Source of the DNA: DASTHS01 sp035718085
Lineage (GTDB): Bacteria; Actinomycetota; Acidimicrobiia; Acidimicrobiales; Palsa-688
Assembly: GCA_035718085.1 (NCBI GenBank)
Contig: DASTHS010000006.1
Span: forward strand, 1-42,145
Direction of reading: 5' to 3'
DNA: 42,145 bases
The position numbers and the translations under genes are program-made. The notes beneath the pieces were generated by a model. It did no database searches and had not been told where the DNA came from. It saw nothing but the letters and a program-made list of their open reading frames with translations. Shown in pieces: positions 16,230-23,897 of this stretch. Position 1 is the first letter of the stretch; each line of letters begins with the position of its first letter.

Positions 16230-17473
16230 CCATTAAGGCCCGCCAGACCAGCCGTGGGGTCCGCTACGACGTGCGGCTGCGCACGCCCGACGGCCGCCAG
16301 TACAAACGGAGCTTCCGGACCCGAAAGGAGGCCGAGGCCTTCCGTGCCCGTGAGCTGGCCGACCGGAGCCGAGGCGCCTGGGTCGACCCCGTGCGCTCGA
16401 CAGTGACGCTCCGCGAGTGGGCGGCCGAATGGCTGGCCTCCGACCCGGGCAAACGGCCCTCCACCCTCGCCCGTGACGAGTCCGCGCTGCGCCTCCACAT
16501 CATCCCGGCCCTCGGCGACCGGCCGCTGGCGGCGATCACCCCCTCGGACATCCAGCGCACCGTCGGCCTGTGGGCCAAGCGGTCGGCACCCCGGACGGTG
16601 CGGCGCCAGTACGACGTGCTGCGCGCCCTGCTGCACGCAGCAGTCGAGGCCGACCGGCTGGTGCGCTCACCCTGCCGCGGGATCAAGCTCCCAGCCCCGC
16701 TGGCGCTACGGCGACCGCAGCTGGCCGCCGACGACCTGGCCGCCCTGGCCCATGCCGCCGGGCCCGACAACGCCGCCATGATCTGGCTCGGTGCCGTGCT
16801 GGGCCTGCGCTGGGGCGAGTGCGCCGGGCTTCGCGTGGGGCGCATCGACCTGGCGAACCGTCGCCTCGCCGTCGTCGAGCAGGCCACCCGGGTCGCCCAC
16901 GGCCGCATCGTGTTCGGACCGCCAAAGTCTGAGGCCGGCCGGCGGACCCTCAGCCTGCCCGTCGAGCTGGCCGAGCTCCTCGCCGCCCACCTCGCGCGCC
17001 GGCGCCTCGACGCCACCACCACCCCCGACGCGCTGGTGTTCACCTCACCGAACGGGCAGGTGCTCGACTACGGCCACTGGCGCCAACGTGTGTGGGCGCC
17101 CGCGTGCCGGGCCTGCGGGCTCGAGGGCGTCACCTTCCACGACCTGCGACGGGCCAACGCCACTGCTCTCGTCGCCGAGGGCGTCGACCTCAAGACCGCC
17201 CAGACCCGTCTCGGCCACTCCGACCCTCGGCTGACCCTTGCCGTCTACGCCCAAGCCACCACCGACGGCGACCGGCGTGCCGCCGACCAGGTCGCCGCCC
17301 GGCTCATGGCCGCAGCCGGCGGCACCCCCGCTGACGGATGTGCCATAGATGTGCCATGGAGGCACTCCGGTGAGCGACCCGCCAAGGTGCTCAGGCCGCT
17401 GACCTGCACCTTCGTGAGTCGGGAAGGCGGGATTCGAACCCGCGGCCTCAGCGTCCCGAACGCTGCGCGCTAA
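16226..17473 (+). CDS. int: Tyrosine integrase B (element 2)
   Basis: 415 residues with an ATG start at 16226. An arm-binding N-terminus ('RYDVRLRTPDGRQYKRSF') is followed by the core-binding domain ('WLASDPGKRPSTLARDESAL') and the catalytic domain. Catalytic residues: Arg in 'LGLRWGE', His and Arg in 'FHDLRRANAT', His in 'LGHSDPRLT', Tyr in 'AVYAQ'. After residue about 370 the frame crosses the arm repeats (17337-17358) and the att core and stops inside the tRNA gene on the opposite strand. The tail 'REGGIRTRGLSVPNAAR' is thus antisense tRNA-Pro, and its true function is doubtful. It would recombine the anticodon-loop half of tRNA-Pro. Confidence 0.92.
   Translation: MTIKARQTSRGVRYDVRLRTPDGRQYKRSFRTRKEAEAFRARELADRSRGAWVDPVRSTVTLREWAAEWLASDPGKRPSTLARDESALRLHIIPALGDRPLAAITPSDIQRTVGLWAKRSAPRTVRRQYDVLRALLHAAVEADRLVRSPCRGIKLPAPLALRRPQLAADDLAALAHAAGPDNAAMIWLGAVLGLRWGECAGLRVGRIDLANRRLAVVEQATRVAHGRIVFGPPKSEAGRRTLSLPVELAELLAAHLARRRLDATTTPDALVFTSPNGQVLDYGHWRQRVWAPACRACGLEGVTFHDLRRANATALVAEGVDLKTAQTRLGHSDPRLTLAVYAQATTDGDRRAADQVAARLMAAAGGTPADGCAIDVPWRHSGERPAKVLRPLTCTFVSREGGIRTRGLSVPNAAR
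17337..17358 (+). repeat. Tandem 11-bp repeat, probable integrase arm sites (right end)
   Basis: GATGTGCCATA and GATGTGCCATG lie back to back, 36 bp before core copy 2 and inside the 3' part of the integrase gene. They match the pair at 3861-3882 in sequence, orientation and zero spacing. Confidence 0.55.
17395..17460. repeat. attR-type core copy 2
   Basis: Identical over 66 bp to 3691-3756. Bases 17419-17460 are the 3' half of the intact tRNA-Pro gene; 17395-17418 lie beyond its 3' end. The sequences diverge at 17461, in the anticodon loop. Confidence 0.9.
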
Positions 17474-17493
17474 CCAAGCTGCGCTACTTCCCG
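17419..17493 (-). tRNA. tRNA-Pro (anticodon CGG)
   Basis: 75 nt on the minus strand without an encoded CCA. The acceptor stem CGGGAAG/CTTCCCG has seven pairs and the discriminator is A. The D stem is GCGC/GCGC, the anticodon stem CAGCG/CGCTG with loop TTCGGGA (anticodon CGG), and the T stem GCGGG/CCCGC with loop TTCGAAT. All stems pair perfectly. It is the integration target of both islands; its 3' half is supplied by the element 2 end, so the gene remains whole. Confidence 0.95.
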
Positions 17494-17567
17494 GAGCCGC
17501 CGATGGTAGTCGACCGGCCGCAGCCGGTCAGGCCGGCCGGGATGGCCGTGGGGACGACCCCCGGCGG

Positions 17568-18014
17568 CTATGCGGGCCGGTCGACGTCGTCGTCGCCGAA
17601 GGGCACGGCGACGGGCACCGGCTGGTAGGTGTCGTCGTGCCAGGCGCCACCGGCGAGGATGGTGCGCACAGCCCGGCGCACGCGCATCGGGTCGAGGGGC
17701 TTGAGCAGCCAGCCGTCGACGCCGCTGCGCCGGGCCAGGAACACGTCGGGCCGCCGGTCGAGCACCAGGAGCACCTTGCACGGCTCGAGACGGCCGGCGT
17801 CGGCTTCGAGGCGCAGGTCGAGGGCGGCGGCGATGCCGCCCATGGCGCCGATCTGGTTGTCGAGGATCGCCAGGTCGACGGGCCGCGCGTCGATCGACGT
17901 GCGCACCTCGTGGCCGGTGCGCACCCAGCGCACGGTGGTGCCGGGGCCGTCGACGACGGCGGCCAGCTCGGCGTAGATGGCGGCGCTGTCGGTGGCGATG
18001 AGCACCTCGGTCAC
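17568..18014 (-). CDS. Stand-alone receiver (CheY-like) protein
   Basis: 148 residues from a GTG at 18014; longer starts upstream add a Pro/Arg-rich tail that does not fit the fold. The pattern fits a response-regulator receiver: 'EVLIATDSAAIYAELAAVV' (beta1/alpha1 with one acidic residue), the likely phosphorylated Asp in 'DLAILDNQIGAMGG', and the conserved Lys in 'GWLLKPLDP'. The usual Thr/Ser before beta4 end is replaced ('VLLVLDRRP'). No output domain is present. It is transcribed away from the STAS gene, with 118 bp between. Partners are not visible in the window. Confidence 0.7.
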   Translation of the reverse strand: MTEVLIATDSAAIYAELAAVVDGPGTTVRWVRTGHEVRTSIDARPVDLAILDNQIGAMGGIAAALDLRLEADAGRLEPCKVLLVLDRRPDVFLARRSGVDGWLLKPLDPMRVRRAVRTILAGGAWHDDTYQPVPVAVPFGDDDVDRPA

Positions 18015-18132
18015 GGGGGCGGAGGGTACCCGTGTCGCCGCCCCGGGTACCATCCCGGCCGGGATCCACCGTGGGTCCGAGGCGACGCGCGGCGGGCTCC
18101 GGGCTGCCCGGGGTCGCCCCGCAGGAGGTTGC

Positions 18133-18492
18133 GTGCTCACCATCCAGCAGGACACGACGCCCGAGGGCTACACGATCTGCCGACCCGTCGGCGAGCTCGA
18201 CGCCTTCACCGTCAGCCAGTTCCGCCAGGCCCTGGCCGAGATGGCGTCGAACTCCCGCCTGCTGATCGACATGTCGGGCGTGCCCTTCGTCGACTCCGCC
18301 GGCCTTGGCGCCCTCATCGGCGGCATCCGCCGCGTGCGCGAGCTCGGTGGCGACGTGGCCGTGTCGTGCAACCGCCCGACGCTGCTGCGGCTGCTGCGCA
18401 CGACGGGGTTCGACCGCATCGTCACCGTGGCCGACTCGATCGAGGAGGCCACGGCTGCCCTCACGGAGGGCAACGGTCGGGACGACGCCTGA
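18133..18492 (+). CDS. STAS-domain anti-sigma factor antagonist
   Basis: 119 residues. GTG start at 18133 with AGGAGG at 18123-18128. A single STAS domain: 'PVGELDAFTVSQFRQALAEM', 'LLIDMSGVPFVDSAGLGALI' with the phosphorylatable Ser of the 'DSAGL' motif, and 'VSCNRPTLLRLLRTTGFDRI'. Proteins of this type bind RsbW/SpoIIAB-like anti-sigma kinases and release a sigma factor when unphosphorylated. The only RsbW-like ATPase in the window lies far away at 39276, so pairing is not implied. Confidence 0.88.
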   Translation: MLTIQQDTTPEGYTICRPVGELDAFTVSQFRQALAEMASNSRLLIDMSGVPFVDSAGLGALIGGIRRVRELGGDVAVSCNRPTLLRLLRTTGFDRIVTVADSIEEATAALTEGNGRDDA

Positions 18493-18573
18493 GCGGCCCG
18501 ACGCGAGCCGGGCCCGGCGGCGGGCGGCCGCTCGACCGCACCGCCGGGTCGCAGCGCCGCTGCAGCAGGCCGG

Positions 18574-19689
18574 CTACGACGACGCGAAGAGGTGCCCGGC
18601 GACCAGGCCGAGGCCGGCGAGGTCGTGCACGTCGTCGGCGAGCATCGGCACCCGTACCACGGCCGCCCCGGTGACCCGGCGGGTCAGCAGGTCGACGTAG
18701 CGCTCCTCGGCGCGGGCGACGTCGTCGAGGTCGCGGGCGTTGCGCACCAGGCCGGCGAGGGGGCCGCCGTCGATGTCGGTGGCGCCGACCGCCGGCGCCG
18801 GGCCGAAGCGGGGGAGCAGCCGGTTGACGACCAGCACCTCGGTGTGCTGGCCGGACGAGTCGAGGCGGCCAGCGAAGAACAACGACTCGTCGACCGCGTC
18901 ACGGCGGGGGGCCGACACCACCACGAAGGCGGTGGCCGGGTCGTTGACCAGGGCGTCGACCTTGGTGAAGCGGTCGCGAAAGCCCTGCTCCATGCCCTCG
19001 AAGGCCACGAAGAACGCGACGGCGTCGCGTACCACCGCCCCGCCGATCACCCGCGACACCGCTTTGAGCAGCCCCTGGGTGGCCATGTTGAACGCCCGCA
19101 GCCCGGCTCGGGTCGGGGTCATCAGCACCCGGAAGAACCGGTTGTTGAGGAACCGCAGCAGGCGGGCGGGGGCGTCGAGGAAGTCGAGGGCGTGGCGGGT
19201 GGGCGGCGTGTCGACCACCACCAGGTCGAAGCGGCCGTCGGTGGCCAGCTCGTAGAGCTTCTCCATGGCCATGTACTCCTGGGTGCCTGACAATGCACCG
19301 GAGATGTTGCGGTAGAGCCGGTTGTCGAGGATGGCCTTCGCCTGGTCGGGGCCGGCGGCGTAGCGGGTGATCACCTCGTCGAAGGTGGTCTTGACGTCGA
19401 GCATCAGGGCCCACAGCTGGCCGTCGCCTTCCCAGCTGGGCTCGACCCGGCGGGGGTCGTTGGTCAGCTCGCCGAGGCCGAGCGCGTCGGCGAGCCGCTT
19501 GGCCGGGTCGATGGTGACCACCACCGCCCGCCGCCCCCGCCGGGCCGCCTCGAGGGCCAGGGCGGCGGCCGTGGTCGTCTTGCCGACCCCGCCCGGGCCG
19601 GCGCAGATGACCACCCGGCGGGAGGTGATCAGCCCGAGCAGCGGCCCGTCGCTCCCGGCGCCTTCCGCCGCCTGCGGGGCCGGGCTCAC
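18574..19689 (-). CDS. ArsA/Get3-type ATPase, second subunit
   Basis: 371 residues. GTG start at 19689 overlaps the stop of the partner gene (GTGA). Deviant Walker A 'CAGPGGVGKTTTAA', where the signature Lys of the ArsA/Get3/MinD class (GKGGVGK) is Pro. Then 'VVVTIDPAKRLADALG' (switch I), 'FDLVVVDTPPTRHALDFLDA' (switch II/Walker B) and a long helical hydrophobic-binding region 'LLRFLNNRFFRVLMTPTRAG'. It corresponds to M. tuberculosis Rv3680. With its partner it likely forms a heterodimeric ATPase related to tail-anchored protein targeting; the mycobacterial pair has been linked to redox and nitric oxide stress tolerance. It shares an operon with the gene before it, and whiB is divergent. Confidence 0.85.
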   Translation of the reverse strand: MSPAPQAAEGAGSDGPLLGLITSRRVVICAGPGGVGKTTTAAALALEAARRGRRAVVVTIDPAKRLADALGLGELTNDPRRVEPSWEGDGQLWALMLDVKTTFDEVITRYAAGPDQAKAILDNRLYRNISGALSGTQEYMAMEKLYELATDGRFDLVVVDTPPTRHALDFLDAPARLLRFLNNRFFRVLMTPTRAGLRAFNMATQGLLKAVSRVIGGAVVRDAVAFFVAFEGMEQGFRDRFTKVDALVNDPATAFVVVSAPRRDAVDESLFFAGRLDSSGQHTEVLVVNRLLPRFGPAPAVGATDIDGGPLAGLVRNARDLDDVARAEERYVDLLTRRVTGAAVVRVPMLADDVHDLAGLGLVAGHLFASS

Positions 19690-20639
19690 GGGAGACCCCC
19701 GATGCCGTCGGCCAGCGCGTCGACGAGGACCCCGAGGTGCTCGGGGCCGATCTCGGTGGTCATCAGTTGCGGCAACACCAGCTGCGGCAGCGGCAGCCCG
19801 GCGGCCAGCCGGTCGACCTGGGCGGCCTGCAGCTCCTGGCGGCGGCGGCGGAAGGTGGCGGCGGCCTCCAGCGACTCGACCTCGGCCGGGAGCAGCGACG
19901 CCCCCGCCTCGGCTGCTGCGGCGGCCGCCGGGGGGAGGTCGAGCACCGCCCACACCCCGTTGACGACGATGGGTGCCAGCTTGACCTGGGCGCGGTCCTC
20001 GAGCAGGTAGGCGGTCTCGATGGCCTCGTTGACCGGCGTCTCCTCCGGGAGGGTCACCAGCATGACCTCGCAGCGGGCCGGGTCGGCGATCATCTCGGCG
20101 ACGGCGGCGGCCTGCTGGTTGATCGGCCCGACCTCCACGGCGTCGACCAGGCCGCGGGCGCTGGCGAGGAAGGTGACGGCGTGCCCGGCCGCCGGCGCGT
20201 CGACCACCACCAGCTCCGCCTTGCGGTCCAGCTCCAGCGACTTGATCTTGCCGAGCACGAGGATGTCGCGGATGCCCGGGATGGCCGTGGCCACCACGTC
20301 GAGGGTGCCGGTGGAGGCCAGGCGCTTGGAGATGCGGCGCAGGCCGTGGTCGTCGAGGTACTCGACCAGGGCGTCGTCGGCGGTGATCTGGCGGGCCCGC
20401 AGCGCCGCCCCGCCCGTGCGGGCGGGCCCGGCGACCACGACCTCGTCGTAGCCGAGCGGGCTGCTCCGGCCGAACAACGTGGGGAGGGCCAAGGTGCCCT
20501 CCACGTCGACCAGCAGCGTGTCGATGCCGAGCCGGGCGGCGAGCAGCCCCACCGCGGCGGTCACCGTCGACTTGCCGACGCCGCCCTTGCCCGCCACGAC
20601 CAGCACGCGGGAGGACGTGAGGAATGCCCTGGCGTCCAC
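19686..20639 (-). CDS. ArsA/Get3-type ATPase, first subunit
   Basis: 317 residues from GTG 20639. A complete signature P-loop 'VVAGKGGVGKSTVTAAVG', then 'TLLVDVEGTLALPTLFG', where the usual 'DPA' of switch I is 'DVEG', and 'ELVVVDAPAAGHAVTFLASA' as switch II. The C-terminal third is helical and Ala-rich ('PPAAAAAAEAGASLLPAEVE'). It corresponds to M. tuberculosis Rv3679. The two subunits have complementary defects (partner without the signature Lys, this one without the 'DPA' switch), which suggests an obligate asymmetric dimer. It is transcribed first, divergently from whiB with 106 bp between. Confidence 0.85.
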   Translation of the reverse strand: MDARAFLTSSRVLVVAGKGGVGKSTVTAAVGLLAARLGIDTLLVDVEGTLALPTLFGRSSPLGYDEVVVAGPARTGGAALRARQITADDALVEYLDDHGLRRISKRLASTGTLDVVATAIPGIRDILVLGKIKSLELDRKAELVVVDAPAAGHAVTFLASARGLVDAVEVGPINQQAAAVAEMIADPARCEVMLVTLPEETPVNEAIETAYLLEDRAQVKLAPIVVNGVWAVLDLPPAAAAAAEAGASLLPAEVESLEAAATFRRRRQELQAAQVDRLAAGLPLPQLVLPQLMTTEIGPEHLGVLVDALADGIGGLP

Positions 20640-20745
20640 GCGGCGGCACCCTACCCACCCGCGCCCGGCTACACGGAGGGCCCTTGATGATCGGGACGAA
20701 GTAGGACTACGTTCGCCCTCGCTTCGCTTCGATGGGGGGATCCAC

Positions 20746-21003
20746 ATGGCAGTAGCAGCGCAGGTCGGCGAGCTGTGGCAGACCAAGGCGGCATGTCGCG
20801 GCCCGCACGCCGCGGTGTTCTTCCCGCCGCCGCACTTCGAGCGCAAAGACGACCGGGAGGAGCGCGAGGCGCGCGCCAAGTCGATCTGCGCCGGTTGCCC
20901 GGTGCGGCGGCCGTGCCTCGACTACGCCGTCGCCATCCGCGAGCCGCACGGGATCTGGGGCGGGCTCTCCGAGGCGGAGCGACGCCCCCTCACCACCAAC
21001 TGA
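20746..21003 (+). CDS. whiB: WhiB-family iron-sulfur transcription factor
   Basis: 85 residues. ATG at 20746 with GGGGGA ahead. Four conserved cysteines bind a [4Fe-4S] cluster: Cys17 ('TKAACRG') and 'CAGCPVRRPC' (CxxCx5C). The turn motif 'GIWGGLSEAER' follows and the protein ends with a short 'RRPLTTN' tail, lacking a long basic DNA-binding C-terminus. The position beside the Rv3679/Rv3680-type pair equals that of whiB4 (Rv3681c), so it may be the redox-sensing WhiB4 type; the subtype call is from context. Confidence 0.93.
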   Translation: MAVAAQVGELWQTKAACRGPHAAVFFPPPHFERKDDREEREARAKSICAGCPVRRPCLDYAVAIREPHGIWGGLSEAERRPLTTN

Positions 21004-21092
21004 AGGGCCCCAGAGGCGCGAACCGGACGAGGCAGGAGCAAGTCGACCAGGGCCGTCACGCGGCGTCTCGGGAGGTCTAGCCTGCGCCGACG

Positions 21093-22043
21093 GTGCCATC
21101 CGACCCCGCAGCGCAATCGCCCGACCACTTCGTGTGGCAGGCGACGAAGGTCGGTGATCGGTGGGCGAACTACGGCGTGGCGGGCGACGGGATGCCGGTG
21201 CTGTTCCTGCACGGGTGGGCCCTCGGCCAGCACGCCTACAAGCGGGCGCTGAAGCGCCTGGTCCGGCACGGCTGCCGGGTCTACGCGCCGGCCATGCCGG
21301 GCTTCGGCGGCAGCGACGACCTGCCCGGCGACCGCTTCGGGCTGGCCGGCTACGCGGCGTGGGTGGCGGAGTTCCTCGACGCCGTCGGGGTCGACGAGCC
21401 GGTGTTCGCCGTCGGGCACAGCTTCGGCGGGGCGGTCGCCACCAAGCTGGCCCACGACCACCCCGACCGGGTCGGCCACTTGGTGCTGGTCAACGCGGTG
21501 GGCGGCTCCACGTGGCTGCGGGCCGGCACCAAGGTGCGCTCGATGGCGGAGCGCCCGCTGTGGCACTGGGGCATGTCGTTCCCGACCGACCTGCTGGAGG
21601 TGCGCAACCTGGTCACGCTGGTGTCCGCCCTGGTCGAGGACGCCCTGCCCAACGCGGTGACCAACCCGCTGGTGTTGGTGCGGGCCGGCCAGCTGGCCCG
21701 CCGGGCCGACCTCACCGCCGAGCTCGGGGCGCTGCGCGAGCGGCGGCTGCCGGTGGTGGTGCTCTGGGGCGACAAGGACACGGTGGTGCCCCGGGCCAGC
21801 TTCGAGGCGCTCTGCAACGCCGTCGGCGCCGCCGGCACCGTCGTCCCGGGGCGGCACTCGTGGTTGCTGGCCGACCCCGACGCGTTCGGCGAGGTGATGC
21901 GCAACAGCCTGTCGGTGGCCCTCGCCGCCCGTGGCCTGGCTGCGTTGGAGGAAGCGGAGGCCGCGCCGGGCGCGGGCCGCGCCACCTCCCGCTCGGCGCG
22001 GGGCCGGGTGCCGCGGCCCCAGCCGATGACGCCGGTGGGCTAG
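21093..22043 (+). CDS. Alpha/beta-hydrolase
   Basis: 316 residues from GTG 21093. Alpha/beta-hydrolase fold: oxyanion 'FLHGWALG', 'PAMPGFGGSD', nucleophile elbow 'VGHSFGG' (Ser), acid 'WGDKDTVVP' (Asp) and 'GRHSWLL' (His). A helical lid covers residues about 145-205. The tail after residue 290 is Ala/Arg/Pro-rich and probably disordered. Substrate unknown. It may be cotranscribed with whiB (90 bp). Its TAG stop lies in the palindrome CTAG (22040-22043), which also supplies the selB stop on the other strand. Confidence 0.85.
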   Translation: MPSDPAAQSPDHFVWQATKVGDRWANYGVAGDGMPVLFLHGWALGQHAYKRALKRLVRHGCRVYAPAMPGFGGSDDLPGDRFGLAGYAAWVAEFLDAVGVDEPVFAVGHSFGGAVATKLAHDHPDRVGHLVLVNAVGGSTWLRAGTKVRSMAERPLWHWGMSFPTDLLEVRNLVTLVSALVEDALPNAVTNPLVLVRAGQLARRADLTAELGALRERRLPVVVLWGDKDTVVPRASFEALCNAVGAAGTVVPGRHSWLLADPDAFGEVMRNSLSVALAARGLAALEEAEAAPGAGRATSRSARGRVPRPQPMTPVG

Positions 22044-23833
22044 GCCCGACCCGCGTCGTCACCGGCCGCGGTGGGGCGGGCAGCCGGGAGTCGGGGGCCG
22101 CCGACGCGCAGCTCGCCGCGGCGGCGGGTGACCCCGGTGGCGTCGAGCAACGACAGCAGCGGCAGCACGTGCTTGCGGGACGAGCCGAGGGCGTCGCGCA
22201 CCTGCGCCACGGTGATCCCGTCGGGCGACCCCTCGAGCAGGCGGGCGACCTCGCCGGCGGCGGCATCGACGGCGGCGGCCGACCACCAGATGCCGTCGCG
22301 CTCGACGACCCTGCCGGCTGCCTGGAGTTGGCGCAGCAGCGGGCGGGGCACGCCGTGCTCATGGGGTGCCGGCGGCGCCCACGGGGTGGCCTCGAGGGCG
22401 TCGAGCCAGGGGTGGTGCAGCTCCAGGCGTTCGTCGCGGGCGGCTCGGCGCCGGGCCCACCCGTCGCGCACCTCGAGGTCGGGGGTGCGGCTGGTCAGGT
22501 CGGCGAGCAGGGCCCGCTGGCGTTCGTCGAGGCCGGCGACCTCGAGGCCGAGCTCACCCGCCGACGCCAGCTGCTCGGCCAGCCGGTCGAGGGCGGCGGC
22601 GCGGGCGGCGGGGTCGACCACGAAGCGGCCCACGTCGGGCGCCACCCGCTCGCCGGTGAGGCGGCCCAGCAGCTCGGCGTCGACCCAGCCCCGCTCGGCG
22701 ACCACCCGGCCGACGTCGATCGACGGGCGGGCCCGGGACGCCGGCAGCACCGGGTCGACGTCGAGCACCAGCCCTCCGCCGATCGTCTCGCCCCGGCCCT
22801 GCTCGCGCAGCACGTAGCGGTCGCCGGGCAACCACGGCACGGGCACCGGCAGGTGCAGCCGCACCAGGCCGGAGGCCCCCGCCTCGATGGCGTCGGGGCC
22901 GAGGATGCGCACCCCCACCGGGTGCTCGGCGGTGCCGGCGTAGAGGGCGTAGGCACCCCGGCGCGACACGGCGTGGTCGAGGGCGTCGAGCACCTGCAGG
23001 CTGGCGTCGGCCCGGCGGGTGGGCGCCCACTGGCCGGGGCGCACGAGAGCGTCGCCCCGGCCGATCTCGTCGCGCGCGGCGCCGACCAGGTTGAGCGCCA
23101 CCCGGGTGCCGGGCGCTGCCTCGGTGACGGTGGCGCCGTGCACCTGCAGGCCGCGCACCCGCAGCTCGCGTCCGGCGCGCGCCGCCCGGCCGCCGCCCAC
23201 GGCCGCCAGCACGTCACCGACCCGCAACGCGCCCCCGGCGAGGGTGCCGGTGACGACGGTGCCGGCACCGCGGGCGGAGAACGCCCGGTCGACCCACAGG
23301 CGGGGGCGGCCGACGTCGGCCGCGGTCGGGGTGACCGCGAGCAGCGCGGCCAGGGCGCCGGCGAGGTCGTCGAGGCCGCGACGGCTGAGGCTGTCGACGG
23401 CGACGACCGGCGCGCCCGCCAGGCCGGTGCCGGCCAGCCGGCCGCGCACCTCGTCGGTGGCGGCGTCCAGGCGGGTGGCGTCGACGAGGTCGGCCTTCGT
23501 GAGGGCCACCACCCCGGTGTCGACCCCGAGCATGGCCAGGATGCGCAGGTGCTCCTCGGACTGGGGCTTCCAGCCCTCGGTGGCCGCCACCACCAGCACC
23601 ACGGCGTCGACCGCGCCGACCCCGGCGAGCATGTTGCGCAGGAAGCGCACGTGGCCGGGCACGTCGACCCACGAGACGTCGTGGTCGCCGACCCGGCCGG
23701 GGGCGAAGCCGAGGTCGATGGTGAGGCCGCGCGCCTTCTCCTCGGCCCAACGGTCGGGGTCGACCCCGGTGAGGGCCAGCACCAGTGACGACTTGCCGTG
23801 GTCGACGTGGCCGGCGGTGGCGACGACGTGCAT
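22040..23833 (-). CDS. selB: Selenocysteine-specific elongation factor SelB
   Basis: 597 residues. GTPase motifs: G1 'ATAGHVDHGKSSLVLALTG', the SelB-type G2 'EKARGLTIDLGFA', G3 'DVPGH' and G4 'ALTKADL'. Domain II/III follow, and winged-helix repeats fill the C-terminal 200 residues ('RDGIWWSAAAVDAAAGEVAR', 'DGITVAQVRDALGSSRKHVL'). 'TIDLGFA' and the 'GHVRFLRNMLAG' stretch separate SelB from EF-Tu. It delivers Sec-tRNA to UGA codons marked by a SECIS hairpin. It lies 64 bp downstream of selA on the same strand. No tRNA-Sec (selC) or selD was found in the window. Confidence 0.95.
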   Translation of the reverse strand: MHVVATAGHVDHGKSSLVLALTGVDPDRWAEEKARGLTIDLGFAPGRVGDHDVSWVDVPGHVRFLRNMLAGVGAVDAVVLVVAATEGWKPQSEEHLRILAMLGVDTGVVALTKADLVDATRLDAATDEVRGRLAGTGLAGAPVVAVDSLSRRGLDDLAGALAALLAVTPTAADVGRPRLWVDRAFSARGAGTVVTGTLAGGALRVGDVLAAVGGGRAARAGRELRVRGLQVHGATVTEAAPGTRVALNLVGAARDEIGRGDALVRPGQWAPTRRADASLQVLDALDHAVSRRGAYALYAGTAEHPVGVRILGPDAIEAGASGLVRLHLPVPVPWLPGDRYVLREQGRGETIGGGLVLDVDPVLPASRARPSIDVGRVVAERGWVDAELLGRLTGERVAPDVGRFVVDPAARAAALDRLAEQLASAGELGLEVAGLDERQRALLADLTSRTPDLEVRDGWARRRAARDERLELHHPWLDALEATPWAPPAPHEHGVPRPLLRQLQAAGRVVERDGIWWSAAAVDAAAGEVARLLEGSPDGITVAQVRDALGSSRKHVLPLLSLLDATGVTRRRGELRVGGPRLPAARPTAAGDDAGRA

Positions 23834-23897
23834 CAGCGGGCGCCGCCGGCGTTCGCCGTCTGGGGCCGCCGGGTGCGGCGGCGGGCCGGGGTGGGCG

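Larger units (their letters stand above)
3757..17460. mobile_element. Integrative element 2 at tRNA-Pro, about 13.7 kb
   Basis: The element is bounded by the two 66-bp core copies and by matching tandem 11-bp repeats just inside each end. It encodes integrase B, an excisionase-like protein and an associated small protein at its right end, and a second small-gene/HTH pair at its left end. The interior holds insertion-sequence nests and two cargo genes. No replication initiator or FtsK-like transfer gene is visible, so it looks like a mobilisable or decayed genomic island rather than a complete actinomycete conjugative element. It sits head-to-tail beside element 1, whose integrase lies just left of core copy 1. 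Confidence 0.8.

Noticed and set aside
21161..23788. 875-residue plus-strand frame across the hydrolase and selB
   Set aside because: It is a shadow of two confident genes, composed of Gly/Ala/Arg runs.
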